Source: Alloalcanivorax balearicus MACL04 (GTDB lineage Bacteria; Pseudomonadota; Gammaproteobacteria; Pseudomonadales; Alcanivoracaceae). Taken from it: a stretch of DNA of 64,000 nt. The first letter of the stretch is position 1, and the number at the start of each line of letters is the position of its first letter. Location of the stretch: contig NZ_ARXS01000015.1 in assembly GCF_025532145.1 (NCBI RefSeq), positions 1 to 64,000 on the forward strand. Reading direction: 5' to 3'. This document shows positions 45,387 through 54,515 of the stretch, piece after piece. The translations under genes were made by a program, and so were the position numbers. The notes below the pieces were generated by a model. That model was not told the DNA's origin and made no database searches. It was given only the letters and a program-made list of their open reading frames with translations.

Positions 45387-45576
45387 CGGGACCCTCCGCG
45401 TAGGCGTTGGCGAAAAGGAGAGAACGGTCACTGTCTTGCTGTGATAGGGCTTCCGGTGATGACGCTACCGGCGCAGCAAACGCCGTGCCAATGCTTCCTT
45501 TCCGCCTGGGTTTGTTGGACTTTTAGGGAAATATAACAAATTAATGAATTGGGGCAATCAGGCAGGGGAGGGGGGT

Positions 45577-45670
45577 GCTACAACGCTGCTGTGGGAGCTT
45601 GCCTGCAAGCGAACGTTAGGGCCCTGAAGCCCATTCGCTTGCAGGCAAGCTCCCACAGCGGCTTCGTAGC
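45577..45670. repeat. REP-like inverted pair
   Basis: Arms from GCTACAACGCTGCTGTGGGA (45577 on) and ATTCGCTTGCAGGCAAGCTC to CTTCGTAGC (ending 45670) form an inverted pair around a short loop. It is a slightly diverged copy of the element at 25543. It lies in the 376-base gap between the regulator and pckA, which otherwise holds only A/T-rich promoter-like sequence and the terminator at 45711. Confidence 0.85.
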
Positions 45671-45710
45671 GTCTTCTGTGCCAACTCTATTCAGGACGGG
45701 TCAGACCCAC

Positions 45711-45740
45711 AAAAAAAGCCCGCCGAAGCGGGCTTTTTTA
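45711..45740 (-). terminator. pckA intrinsic terminator
   Basis: GCCCGC-CGAA-GCGGGC (45718-45733) is flanked by A7 on the left and T6 on the right, so it works in both directions. It lies 22 bases past the pckA stop on the minus strand. Confidence 0.85.
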
Positions 45741-45762
45741 CTACCGGGCGCTGATCAGGGGA

Positions 45763-47307
45763 TCAGGCCTTGGGGCCGGCGGCGTGGATCTCTTCGGATA
45801 CGTCCGCGTATTTCTCGGCGAAGTTTTTCTCGAACTGCTGCGCCAGGTCACGGGCCTTGGCGTCGTACTCTTCCGGGTTGGCCCAGGTGTTTTTCGGTTG
45901 CAGCAGGTTGTCGTCCACACCGGGCACGGTCTTCGGCACATCCAGGTTGATGATGTCCAGATGCTCGGTTTCCGCGTCGTCCAGGGCGCCGCTGAGGATG
46001 GCATTGACCACGCCACGGGTGGTGGGGATGCTGAAACGATCGCCCTGGCCGTAGGGGCCGCCGGTCCAGCCGGTGTTGACCAGGAACACCTTGGAGCCGA
46101 ATTCTTCCATGCGCTTGATCAGCAGCTCGGCATACTCACCGGCACGGCGCGGGAAGAACGGGGCGCCGAAGCAGGTGGAGAAGGTGCTCTTGATGCCGGG
46201 CTCGGAGCCCATTTCGGTGGAGCCGACCAGAGCAGTGTAGCCGCTCAGGAAGTGGTAGGCGGCGGCTTCCTTGCTCAGACAGGACACCGGCGGCAGCACG
46301 CCGGTCAGGTCGCAGGTCAGGAAGATCACGTGCTTGGGTTCGCCGGCGCGGTTCTGCGGTACCCGCTTTTCGATGTTTTCCAGCGGGTAGGCGGCGCGGG
46401 TGTTCTGGGTCAGGGACACATCGCTGTAGTCCGGCAGGCGGGTTTCGTCGTTGATGATGACGTTTTCCAGCACGGCGCCGAATTTGATCGCGTCCCAGAT
46501 CACCGGCTCGTTCTTCTGGCTCAGGTCGATGCACTTGGCGTAGCAGCCGCCTTCGATGTTGAACACCACGCCCTTGCCCCAGCCGTGTTCGTCGTCGCCG
46601 ATCAGGTAGCGGGCCGGGTCCGCGGACAGGGTGGTCTTGCCGGTGCCGGAGAGCCCGAAGAACAGGGCCACATCGCCGCTTTCGCCAACGTTGGCGGAGC
46701 AGTGCATCGGCAGCACGTCCTTGGCCGGCAGCAGGAAGTTCTGCACCGAGAACATGGCTTTCTTCATTTCACCGGCATAGCGCATGCCGGCGATCAGCAC
46801 TTTGCGTTGGGCGAAGTTGAGGATCACGCAACCGTCGGAGTTGGTGCCATCGCGTTCCGGATCACACTGGAAGTCCACCGCGTGCAGGATCTGCCATTGG
46901 TCCTTGCCGGCCGGATTGTAGTTGTCCGGGCGGATGAACAGGGTGTTGGCGAACAGATTGTGCCAGGCGGTCTGGGCGGTGACCTTTACCGGCAGGTAGT
47001 GCTCTTCGGCGGCGCCAACGTGAAGATGGGAAACAAAGCTGTCACTTTCAGTAACGAAGGACGCCACCCGATCCCAGAGGGCGTCGAACTTGTCCACCGG
47101 GAACGGGCGGTTCACCGGACCCCAGTGGATCTGCTCACTGGTGGAGGGTTCGTCGACGATGAAACGGTCCATCGGGGAGCGGCCGGTACGGTGACCGGTT
47201 TCCACCACCAGGGACCCGTTGGCGGCCAGTTGGCCTTCGTTGCGCTGAATCGCCAGCTCCACCAGTTGGGCCGGGCTCAAATCGTTGTAAATAATGGGAT
47301 CGGTCAT
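45763..47307 (-). CDS. pckA: phosphoenolpyruvate carboxykinase (ATP)
   Basis: This 514-residue gluconeogenic enzyme converts oxaloacetate and ATP to PEP, CO2 and ADP. The kinase-1a P-loop [14 protein letters not shown] (about 218-231) and the [26 protein letters not shown] and DDEHGW motifs are all intact, as in the ATP-type of this length. The start at 47307 ([11 protein letters not shown]) has AGGAAA upstream; a longer frame with 105 extra residues is not family-like. It lies in the order yrfG-hslR-hslO-pckA known from enterobacteria. Confidence 0.95.
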   Translation of the reverse strand: MTDPIIYNDLSPAQLVELAIQRNEGQLAANGSLVVETGHRTGRSPMDRFIVDEPSTSEQIHWGPVNRPFPVDKFDALWDRVASFVTESDSFVSHLHVGAAEEHYLPVKVTAQTAWHNLFANTLFIRPDNYNPAGKDQWQILHAVDFQCDPERDGTNSDGCVILNFAQRKVLIAGMRYAGEMKKAMFSVQNFLLPAKDVLPMHCSANVGESGDVALFFGLSGTGKTTLSADPARYLIGDDEHGWGKGVVFNIEGGCYAKCIDLSQKNEPVIWDAIKFGAVLENVIINDETRLPDYSDVSLTQNTRAAYPLENIEKRVPQNRAGEPKHVIFLTCDLTGVLPPVSCLSKEAAAYHFLSGYTALVGSTEMGSEPGIKSTFSTCFGAPFFPRRAGEYAELLIKRMEEFGSKVFLVNTGWTGGPYGQGDRFSIPTTRGVVNAILSGALDDAETEHLDIINLDVPKTVPGVDDNLLQPKNTWANPEEYDAKARDLAQQFEKNFAEKYADVSEEIHAAGPKA

Positions 47308-47626
47308 GGTTTTTCCTGGGCTTGTGGCCGAGCTGTGGGCTTGTACTCGGCGGCCGAAACCGCGTTCAAGGTAGCAAAGCCCCCTAGTTCGCATTGCGGG
47401 TGACAGTGCCGGTCTCGTGCCCTTTCGGGGCAAGACCTGAACCGGTGGTGTTTCCCACCTTTCGCCGTTTCCGGACCCGGAAAAACAGGCCAAGGGTAGC
47501 CGGACGGCGACTGCACGGGCCCAAGGAAGCAACCGGGTGGATGGCTTCGGGAAGCCCGACAGGGGCGCGATTATGCCAGAAAAGCCAAAAGGTGGCGACG
47601 CCGTGCCGGGGTCCGTTGCCACGGTT
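47308..47626. other. pckA leader/promoter gap
   Basis: The 319 bases between the hslO stop and the pckA start hold no supportable gene. The first ~100 bases read as an open frame joined to pckA but with Pro/Arg-rich, non-conserved sequence. A long leader is possible. Confidence 0.5.
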
Positions 47627-48481
47627 TTATGTTTCTTTGTGAATCAGCTCCGCCAAATCGACCGCATCGAAGTGTTCCTGGTGGCCGCAGAAGTCACAGG
47701 TCAGGGTGGCTTCCCCCTGTTCGTCCAGAATCGCCTGCAACTCCTCCTTGCCCAGGGAAACCAGCGCGCGCTGGGTGCGCTCCCGGGAGCAGGTGCAGCC
47801 GAACGCCAGCGGCTGGGCCGGCGGCAGCTGGGGCGGGGTATCGTGGAACAGCCGGTGCAGCACGGTGGCGGTGTCCAGGTCCAGCAACTCCTCGCCGCTT
47901 AGCGTGCTGGCCAGCGTTTCCAGGTGTTCCCAGGTGACGGCGTTATGGTCGGCCTCGGCGACCTGGTTGGGCAGACGTTGCAGCATCAGGCCAGCGGCGC
48001 GGCCGTTGCCCGCCGCCAGCCACAGGCGGGTGGGCAGTTGCTCGGATTGCCGGAAATAGCCTTCCAGACAGGTGGCCAGGTCCGGCCCTTCCAGGGGCAC
48101 GATGCCCTGATACTGGCGGCCCTGCTCCGGGCTGATGGTGATCACCATGGTGCCCTCGCCCAGCAGCGCCGGCAGGTTGGTGCGGTCCGTCGGCAGGGAT
48201 TCGGCGTGGCGGGCCAGCGCGCGCACCTTGCCGTCGTCGCTGCATTCCGCCATCAGCAGGGACAACGGTCCCTTACCCTGGGCCTGCAGAGCCAGGCGGC
48301 CCTTGAATTTGAGGGTGCTGGCGAGCAGGGCCACGGCCACGACCGCTTCGCTGATCAGGCTCTGCACCACCAGCGGGTAATCCCGGTTGCCGGTGATCGA
48401 CGCCAGACTGCTTTCCAGGCGGATCAGTTCGCCACGGATGTCGGAGTCCGGGAAGAGAAAACGTTGCTTTTGGTCCTGCAT
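47627..48481 (-). CDS. hslO: redox-regulated chaperone Hsp33
   Basis: This 284-residue chaperone protects proteins during oxidative stress. The C-terminal zinc/redox switch has CTC (about 230-232) and CDFC (about 266-269). The N-terminal domain has [38 protein letters not shown] (about 44-81), the Hsp33 signature. The start at 48481 has AGGAAAGG upstream. It is 49 bases after hslR, in a conserved stress-response gene group. Confidence 0.94.
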   Translation of the reverse strand: MQDQKQRFLFPDSDIRGELIRLESSLASITGNRDYPLVVQSLISEAVVAVALLASTLKFKGRLALQAQGKGPLSLLMAECSDDGKVRALARHAESLPTDRTNLPALLGEGTMVITISPEQGRQYQGIVPLEGPDLATCLEGYFRQSEQLPTRLWLAAGNGRAAGLMLQRLPNQVAEADHNAVTWEHLETLASTLSGEELLDLDTATVLHRLFHDTPPQLPPAQPLAFGCTCSRERTQRALVSLGKEELQAILDEQGEATLTCDFCGHQEHFDAVDLAELIHKET

Positions 48482-48530
48482 CGGTGCCTTTCCTGCTGTT
48501 TTTGGGGCCATGACGACTATGAACTGGCGC

Positions 48531-48920
48531 CTAGATGTCGTTGTCGCGCTTGAAACGGGCCAGGTCGCGCCGTTCCTTCTTGCTGGGGCGGTGATCCGGG
48601 CTGGCGTTGGCGCTGTGCGCCAGGCGCCGCTGTTCCGACTTGTCCTGCCGTTGCTGGCGGCTCTCCTCGGTTTCCTGATAGAGCGTCTGAGCGACGCTGG
48701 CCGGGCCGCGCTTATTGCTGAGGCCCTCGACCCGCACCGTCCACTGTTCATCGCCTTTGCGGATCACCACTTCGCTGCCCGGCTGCACGGTTTTGCTGGG
48801 CTTGGCCTTGGCGCCATCGACCTGGATCTTGCCGCCTTCAACGGCTTGCTTGGCCAGACTGCGGGTTTTGAAGAAGCGGGCCGCCCACAGCCAGGAATCA
48901 ATGCGGGTGCCTTCACTCAC
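48531..48920 (-). CDS. hslR: heat-shock protein 15, S4-domain ribosome-associated
   Basis: This 129-residue protein has an N-terminal S4 RNA-binding domain ([46 protein letters not shown], about 5-50) and a basic tail. Hsp15 rescues 50S subunits that carry nascent chains. The start is the GTG at 48920, overlapping the yrfG stop (GTGA, four bases), so translation is coupled. Confidence 0.9.
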   Translation of the reverse strand: MSEGTRIDSWLWAARFFKTRSLAKQAVEGGKIQVDGAKAKPSKTVQPGSEVVIRKGDEQWTVRVEGLSNKRGPASVAQTLYQETEESRQQRQDKSEQRRLAHSANASPDHRPSKKERRDLARFKRDNDI

Positions 48921-49570
48921 GGCAGCACTCGCAGGAAATCGTCGATGGCCTCGAACGGGCGAGTGTCGTCGCGCTCCGGCAGGCTGGAGTCGGGGCGGCG
49001 GATGGAAACCAGGTGGCCAAGGCCGAAACGGCGTCCGGAATGCAGCACCGGCAGCGAATCGTCCACCAGCAGCGTGCGGGCCGGGTCGAACGGGTGCGCC
49101 TCGCGCAGATTCCGCCAGAACGGCTGATGCTCCTTGGCGTGGCCATAGTCGTGGCTGGAAACCAGGGCATCGAAGTAACGCTCGATGCCGGTGCGCTCCA
49201 GTTTCACCTGCAGCGCGTCGCGGTGGGCGTTGGTGACCATGACCACCCGCCGGGAACTGGCCGCGAGAGCGTCGAGGAAAGCCTCGGCGCCGGGGCGGAT
49301 GGCGACACGCTCTGCCGCCGCCCGCTTCAATTCGGCGATGTTCAGTCCCAGTTCCGAGGTCCAGAAGTCCAGGCAATACCAGTTCAGGGTGCCCTGGTGG
49401 CGGCTGATCCAGTCATGTAGTTTGCGCTCCGCCTGATCGGCGGGCAGCCCGTGGACCTGGGCGTATTGTTCGGGGACGTGCTGCTGCCAGAACCAGTTGT
49501 CGAAGCGCAGATCCAGCAGGGTGCCGTCCATGTCCAGCAGCACCGTGTCGATAGCGTTCCAGTCGATCAT
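48917..49570 (-). CDS. yrfG: HAD-family GMP/IMP nucleotidase
   Basis: This 217-residue haloacid-dehalogenase-like phosphatase is close to E. coli YrfG, which prefers purine mononucleotides. HAD motifs are LLDMDGTLLDL (motif I, Asp13/Asp15), VMVTNAH (motif II) and LLVDDSLPVL (motif IV). The segment LNWYCLDFWTSELGLNI is a YrfG hallmark. The start could be the ATG at 49570 or 49576; spacing to AGG favours 49570. It is the first gene of yrfG-hslR-hslO. Confidence 0.88.
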   Translation of the reverse strand: MIDWNAIDTVLLDMDGTLLDLRFDNWFWQQHVPEQYAQVHGLPADQAERKLHDWISRHQGTLNWYCLDFWTSELGLNIAELKRAAAERVAIRPGAEAFLDALAASSRRVVMVTNAHRDALQVKLERTGIERYFDALVSSHDYGHAKEHQPFWRNLREAHPFDPARTLLVDDSLPVLHSGRRFGLGHLVSIRRPDSSLPERDDTRPFEAIDDFLRVLP

Positions 49571-49709
49571 TGTCATGCCTGTCGGGGAAGTGCCTGTCGC
49601 GGTGGCACAGTATGCAGGATCGGCGCCGGCGCCGAAATACGCCGGGTGTCCGGTCACGGTGCGGCGGTGCATAATCGGGACACATATGACAATAAAATGA
49701 GAAGGTTTG

Positions 49710-51149
49710 GTGAACGAAGAAGGGTTCCTCTACGAGCGGATCAGTCGCCGGCTGTTGGAGCAAATCGGGGCCGGCAGCTACGCGGTGGGGCAAAAATTGC
49801 CCTCGGTGCGACACCTGAGCCGCCTGTTCCAGGTCAGCGTCAACACGGTGATGCAAAGCTACCGCCAGTTGGAGGCGGAGGGTTATCTGGAGATTCGTCC
49901 CCAGTCCGGCGCCTATGTGCGTCATTGCGATGTCCATGACGTGCCGGAGCCGGATGGCTCGCGCTACCCGCTGCTGCCGGTGGAGGTGTCACTGAGCGAG
50001 GAAGTGCTGCATTACATGGAATTGCATGTGGTGCCACGCCAGGTGCGGCTTGGTATCGCCCTGCCGGGCGTCGAGGTGATGCCGGTGGAGCGGGTCACCC
50101 AGACCATCCGCGAGGTGGCCCGGCATTATCCCCAGGAAACCTGGGATTACATGCATCCCCATGGCTATCCGCAGTTCACCCACCATCTGGCCCGCCGCAG
50201 CCTGTCGTACGACGTGCCGGTGGTGCCGGACGACATTATCGTCACCGGCGGCGCCATGGAGGGGTTGTCCCTGGCGCTGCGCAGTGTCAGCCGGCCCGGC
50301 GACGCGGTGGCGGTGGAGTCCCCCACCTATTACGGCACTTTGTTGCTGCTGAAGACCCACCAGCGCCGGGTGGTGGAAATTCCCACCCATCCGCGCCACG
50401 GCATCAGCCTGTCGGCATTGGAGCGGGTCTTCGCTGAGCGCGGGGTGTCCGCCTGCATCGTGTCCGCCAATGCTCAGAATCCGCTCGGGTTCACCATGAG
50501 TCTGGAACGCAAGCAGGCGCTGTCGGCATTGGCCCGGCGTTATCAGATCCCGCTGATCGAGAATGATGTCTGGGGCGACACCGTCTACGAAGACGGCGCG
50601 CTGCCGGTCAAGGCGTTCGATGACGACGGCTGGGTGCTGTACTGCAACAGCTTTTCCAAAACCCTGATGCCCGGGTTGCGCATTGGCTGGGCGGCGCCGG
50701 GCCGGTTCCAGCGGCGCTTCCTGGAACTCAAGCAATTGAGCACCATCACCTCCACCTCGCTGTCGCAGATTGTCATGGGCCGGCTGTTGGAAAGCGGCTT
50801 CTATGCCCAGCACATCCGTGACTTGCGCCGTACCCTGCAGCGGCAGGTGGAAGCCACCGCCAGGGAAGTGCGGGCGGCGTTTCCGCCGGGCACACGGCTG
50901 ACCCGCCCCACTGGCGGCTGCGTGCTGTGGGTGCGATTGCCGGGCCGGGTGAATGCCGTGGCGCTATTCGAAAAAGCGGCCCGGGAGGGGATTCATGTGT
51001 TCCCCGGCGGCGTGTTCTCGCTGGACAACAAGCATTCGGATTATTTGCGCCTGAACGCCGGAGGGCCGGTCACTGGTGCCGTGGTGGAGGCGTTACGCTG
51101 GCTGGGGCGGGCCACTTCGGAGCTGGCCGGTGGTTGCGTCATGGAGTGA
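49710..51149 (+). CDS. MocR-type GntR/aminotransferase regulator
   Basis: This 479-residue regulator has a GntR winged helix (about 8-75: YERISRRLLEQIGAGSYAVGQKLPSVRHLSRLFQVSVNTVMQSYRQLEAEG) and a fold-type-I aminotransferase domain with PLP Lys317 (YCNSFSKTLMPGLRIGW). It is similar to YdcR-like MocR proteins; it is unlike the PdxR-type gene at 19344. The GTG start at 49710 has GAAGG four bases upstream. It diverges from yrfG by about 140 bases and has no other obvious target nearby. Confidence 0.84.
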   Translation: MNEEGFLYERISRRLLEQIGAGSYAVGQKLPSVRHLSRLFQVSVNTVMQSYRQLEAEGYLEIRPQSGAYVRHCDVHDVPEPDGSRYPLLPVEVSLSEEVLHYMELHVVPRQVRLGIALPGVEVMPVERVTQTIREVARHYPQETWDYMHPHGYPQFTHHLARRSLSYDVPVVPDDIIVTGGAMEGLSLALRSVSRPGDAVAVESPTYYGTLLLLKTHQRRVVEIPTHPRHGISLSALERVFAERGVSACIVSANAQNPLGFTMSLERKQALSALARRYQIPLIENDVWGDTVYEDGALPVKAFDDDGWVLYCNSFSKTLMPGLRIGWAAPGRFQRRFLELKQLSTITSTSLSQIVMGRLLESGFYAQHIRDLRRTLQRQVEATAREVRAAFPPGTRLTRPTGGCVLWVRLPGRVNAVALFEKAAREGIHVFPGGVFSLDNKHSDYLRLNAGGPVTGAVVEALRWLGRATSELAGGCVME

Positions 51150-51169
51150 GTCTCTCCGCGATGAACCAT

Positions 51170-51194
51170 AAAAAACGCCGGCTGACGCCGGCGT
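51170..51194 (-). terminator. minus-strand intrinsic terminator between plus-strand genes
   Basis: ACGCCGGC-TGA-CGCCGGCGT (about 51175-51194) has an A6 run on its left and no T-run on its right, so it can only terminate leftward (minus-strand) transcription. No minus-strand gene ends here. Confidence 0.6.
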
Positions 51195-51456
51195 GGTGAG
51201 GCAGTGCAAAAGGTAAGGACGTTAATAGCTCTCCCGAGAGCGCTCACTAAGGCTAACGACCTCGGCGGTTATCTAACCGTCTCGCGCAGTGACATAACAG
51301 ATACAGTTGCCGCCATTTCGCTGAAACAGTTCCGTTGCCTTAACCGGTAATTGCCGATGGCCGTACTGTGTCAGCAATTTTGATGGAACTGTGTCTGTTT
51401 TGGCGCCGCCGCCATGCCTACCTTCGAAGCCGATAACAACAACATCGAGGAGAGAC
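51195..51456. other. non-coding gap before the DUF6351 lipoprotein
   Basis: About 300 bases in total lie between genes. They hold no supportable coding frame. Two 8-bp inverted sequences (ACAGTTCC 51326-51333 and GGAACTGT 51385-51392) lie 51 bases apart and may be chance. A short minus-strand RNA would account for the terminator at 51170. Confidence 0.45.
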
Positions 51457-53850
51457 ATGATGTCCGTGACAGGATCGGGCGCACACGCGTTGTCGGACTA
51501 TAGAGGGTCGGACCATAAAGGGTCAGACAGTAAACGATGGAAGCAGGGGCTGGCCGGCGCCTTGCTGGTTGGCACGGCCCTGACGCTGAGTGCTTGTGGG
51601 GGCAGTTCGAGTTCCCACGGCAGTGCCCCGGAAGTATCCCTGAGCGTGCTGTCCAGCGACCCGCAGTGGGTTAGCGGTGGTGATGCGCGGATTCGTATCG
51701 AGGGGGCGCCGGAGGGGGCGACCCTGACTCTGAATGGCGAGCCGGTGACCGCCGATAGCCTGTCAGAGAAAGAGGAAGGTCTGGAAGGCGTGATCTCCGG
51801 CCTGGCTGTGGGCGACAACGAGCTGACCGTGAGCGACTCGGAAGGTGGCGCCCTGGCCACGCTCACGCTCACCAACCACCCGCAGGAAGGCCCCATGTTC
51901 TCCGGGCCGCATCAGTATCCGTTCGTGTGCACCACGGTATCCGAGTTCGGCAAGCAGCCGCTGGTGGATACCGACGGCGACGAAGGCTTCCCTGTTTACG
52001 ACGAGGGCGGGCAGCAGATCGGCCTGAGCCGGGACTGTGGCCTGGAGCCGTTCGTGGAATATGTCTATCGTGGCACCGACGGCAGCTACAAGCCGATGCC
52101 CGAGGACGGCTCCCGGCCGGCGGACATCGCCACCACCACGCTGCTGGACGGCCGCGAGGTGGACTTCGTGGTGCGCTGGGAACGCGGCACCATCAACCGT
52201 TTTCTCTATTCCATCGCCATGCTGGCGGAAGCCGGGGAGGAAGCGGATTCGCTGGACACCGGCCTTTGGAACGGGCGGCTCATGTACCGCTTCCAGGGCG
52301 GTGTCGGTATCGGCCACACTCAGGGGCGCATGGACGTCAACCGTCGGGCATTGCAGCCGGATGTCCTGGGCAAGGGCTACGCCATCATCTATTCCACCGG
52401 CACCCGCATGTCCGAACACTACAACGTGCAGGTGGGCGGCGAGACCGCCTTGATGGTCAAGGAGCGCTTTGTCGAGCTGTACGGCCAGCCGCTCTATACC
52501 GTTGGCCTGGGTGCCTCCGGCGGCGCTATCCAGCAGTACGTGTACGGGCAGAACCACCCCGGTCTGATCGACGCGGCGATCCCGGTGCAAAGCTATCCGG
52601 ACATGGTTACCCAGACCATTCACATCGGCGACTGTGAGTTGCTCGAGTACTTCATGGACGCCACCGACCGTGACAATGACAAATGGCATACCACCAAGAA
52701 TCGCACCTGGTTGGTGGGGCTGAACGCCACTGATGAGGTACCCGATCCATTGGCCGGAGCCAAAACGCAACTGGGGTACGGCACCGCGCCGGGATCCACC
52801 GAGTGCGTGGAGTCCTGGCGCGGACTGACGCCGCTGACCATGAACCCGCATTACGGCGAGGCCCGCAACCAGGAGCAGATGCAGCCACCGGGGATCATGG
52901 ATTCGGTGAACTGGAGCCATTACGACGATCTGCGCAACGTGTACGGGATGGACGGTGAGGGCTACCCCCGTCGCCTGTTCGACAACGTCGGCGTGCAGTA
53001 CGGTCTGCAATCCTTGTTGGACGGCCATATCTCCGCCGAGGAGTTCCTCAAACTGAACGCCACTGTCGGCGGCTGGAAGCCGCAGAAGGAGATGGTTCAG
53101 GAAGGCTTTCCATTCCTGGGTACCCAGGACGACGTGCTGGCGGACCCAAGCACGTTCGACCCCTGGAGCAGCCGCAACATGACCCTCAGTGAGGATCCGT
53201 CCACGCCGGCGCCGCGTACCGAGGGTAATCTGGAGGCGATTCGCGCCGCCTATGACGCGGGTATCGTGTTCCACGGTGAGATCGACATTCCGGTGATCGA
53301 CTGGCGCCCGTATCTGGAGGAAGAACTGGATATGCACAATGCCCACCAGTCCTTCGCCGTGCGCCAGCGCATGATCGACTTCGCCGGCAACGCGGACAAT
53401 CAGGTGATCTGGTTCAGCGACGCCCGTCCCGAGGAAGGGCCGGACCAGGTGGCGCTGGCACTGGAAGTAGTGGATGAATGGATGGCCAATCTGTTGGCCG
53501 ACCCGCAAGCGTCGGTGGCCCAAAGCCGGCCGGAGCGTGCCCGGGATGCCTGTTTCGCCACCGATGGCAGCCTGATCGCCCGAGGTGATGATGTGTGGAA
53601 CGGCGTGCTCGATGAGCAAGCGGATGGGGCCTGTACCCAGACATTCCCGCTCTATTCCACGTCGCGCATTGTCGCCGGCGCTCCCTATCAGGGCGATGTC
53701 TTCAAATGCGCGCTGAAACCCGTCAGCACGGCTCTGCAAGACGGCACCTACGGCGATTGGGCGCCTTCGGCGGAGCAGATCGCCGAACTCAACGCCATCT
53801 TCCCGCAAGGGGTATGTGACTACAGCCAACCGGATCAGGGCCGGCCCTGA
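51457..53850 (+). CDS. large DUF6351-family lipoprotein, alpha/beta-hydrolase-like
   Basis: This 797-residue protein has a long charged N-terminal part before a lipobox (L-S-A-C, about residue 46), so it should be envelope-anchored. A beta-rich region (about 60-140) precedes a catalytic-like domain with GLGASGGAIQQYVYGQNHPGLIDAAIPV (about 371-399), in which Ser in GASGG is the likely nucleophile. It matches the tannase/DUF6351-like group as I recall it. It may hydrolyse an ester polymer or similar extracellular compound. The ATG at 51457 follows GAGGAGAG. Substrate unknown. Confidence 0.75.
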   Translation: MMSVTGSGAHALSDYRGSDHKGSDSKRWKQGLAGALLVGTALTLSACGGSSSSHGSAPEVSLSVLSSDPQWVSGGDARIRIEGAPEGATLTLNGEPVTADSLSEKEEGLEGVISGLAVGDNELTVSDSEGGALATLTLTNHPQEGPMFSGPHQYPFVCTTVSEFGKQPLVDTDGDEGFPVYDEGGQQIGLSRDCGLEPFVEYVYRGTDGSYKPMPEDGSRPADIATTTLLDGREVDFVVRWERGTINRFLYSIAMLAEAGEEADSLDTGLWNGRLMYRFQGGVGIGHTQGRMDVNRRALQPDVLGKGYAIIYSTGTRMSEHYNVQVGGETALMVKERFVELYGQPLYTVGLGASGGAIQQYVYGQNHPGLIDAAIPVQSYPDMVTQTIHIGDCELLEYFMDATDRDNDKWHTTKNRTWLVGLNATDEVPDPLAGAKTQLGYGTAPGSTECVESWRGLTPLTMNPHYGEARNQEQMQPPGIMDSVNWSHYDDLRNVYGMDGEGYPRRLFDNVGVQYGLQSLLDGHISAEEFLKLNATVGGWKPQKEMVQEGFPFLGTQDDVLADPSTFDPWSSRNMTLSEDPSTPAPRTEGNLEAIRAAYDAGIVFHGEIDIPVIDWRPYLEEELDMHNAHQSFAVRQRMIDFAGNADNQVIWFSDARPEEGPDQVALALEVVDEWMANLLADPQASVAQSRPERARDACFATDGSLIARGDDVWNGVLDEQADGACTQTFPLYSTSRIVAGAPYQGDVFKCALKPVSTALQDGTYGDWAPSAEQIAELNAIFPQGVCDYSQPDQGRP

Positions 53851-53937
53851 TTCTCATCCGGGGCGTCCGGCCGGGCGCCCCGTCTACCTTTCACCGTCCA
53901 ATCCCGTTAGGCTTGGGGCCTCTGAACGGGAGCCCCC

Positions 53938-54492
53938 ATGGACGAACAAAAGCCGCGTATTCTGGATACCCGCCTGGTGGCGCAAAGCCGCCTGTTCGGC
54001 ATCGAAGAGATGCATCTCCGTTTCTCCAACGGCGAGGAGAGAACCTACGAACGCCTGTGCACGCCGCCCTTGGCCGGTGTCATGTGCGTGCCAATGTTGG
54101 ACCAGGACACGGTGTTGCTGATCCGGGAATACGGCGCCGGCGTCGAGGAATATCTGCTGACCCTGCCCAAGGGTGCCTATGAGCACGGCGAGGACTGGCG
54201 CGAGGCGGCCAATCGCGAGTTGAAGGAAGAAGCCGGCCACGGTGCCCGCAAGCTGACCTTCCTGAAGCGCATGTCCTTGTCTCCCGGCTATATGGGCCAC
54301 CATATCGGTGTGGTGCTGGCGGAGGAACTTTATGAGGAATCGCTGCCCGGCGATGAACCTGAGCCGCTGGAAGTGGTCCCCTGGAAATTGTCCGAGCTGG
54401 ATCGTCTGATCGAGCGGGACGATGTGACCGAAGCGCGGGTCATCGCCGCGCTGTATATGACGCAACGCATTCTTGACCAACGCCATTCTTGA
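53938..54492 (+). CDS. nudE: ADP-compound Nudix hydrolase
   Basis: This 184-residue Nudix protein matches NudE (hydrolyses Ap3A, ADP-ribose and NADH). The Nudix box runs GAYEHGEDWREAANRELKEEAGHG (about 79-102), with conserved Glu residues in RELKEE. The neighbouring VARSRLF-like start (VAQSRLFGIEEMHLRFSNGEERTYERL) is typical. Its last residues and stop fall in a 16-bp tandem duplication (54469-54500), which changed the reading frame at the C-terminus. cysQ follows 23 bases later, the conserved nudE-cysQ order. Confidence 0.9.
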   Translation: MDEQKPRILDTRLVAQSRLFGIEEMHLRFSNGEERTYERLCTPPLAGVMCVPMLDQDTVLLIREYGAGVEEYLLTLPKGAYEHGEDWREAANRELKEEAGHGARKLTFLKRMSLSPGYMGHHIGVVLAEELYEESLPGDEPEPLEVVPWKLSELDRLIERDDVTEARVIAALYMTQRILDQRHS

Positions 54493-54500
54493 CCAACGCA
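54469..54500. repeat. 16-bp tandem duplication at the nudE 3' end
   Basis: ATTCTTGACCAACGCC (54469-54484) is followed by ATTCTTGACCAACGCA (54485-54500). The unit is not a multiple of three: the first copy reads I-L-D-Q-R in frame, while the second is read out of that frame and gives H-S-stop. Removing one copy would let nudE read on to a TGA overlapping the cysQ start. Confidence 0.9.
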
Positions 54501-54515
54501 AGACGGAAAGCCGTA

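Noticed and set aside
45763-47622. A longer pckA product beginning 105 codons upstream
   Set aside because: The extra residues are Pro/Arg-rich and unlike the family; a good Shine-Dalgarno precedes the internal ATG at 47307, giving the normal enzyme length.
51326-51392. ACAGTTCC/GGAACTGT inverted pair before the DUF6351 gene
   Set aside because: Arms are eight bases and 51 bases apart; such pairs are expected by chance in a gap of this size.
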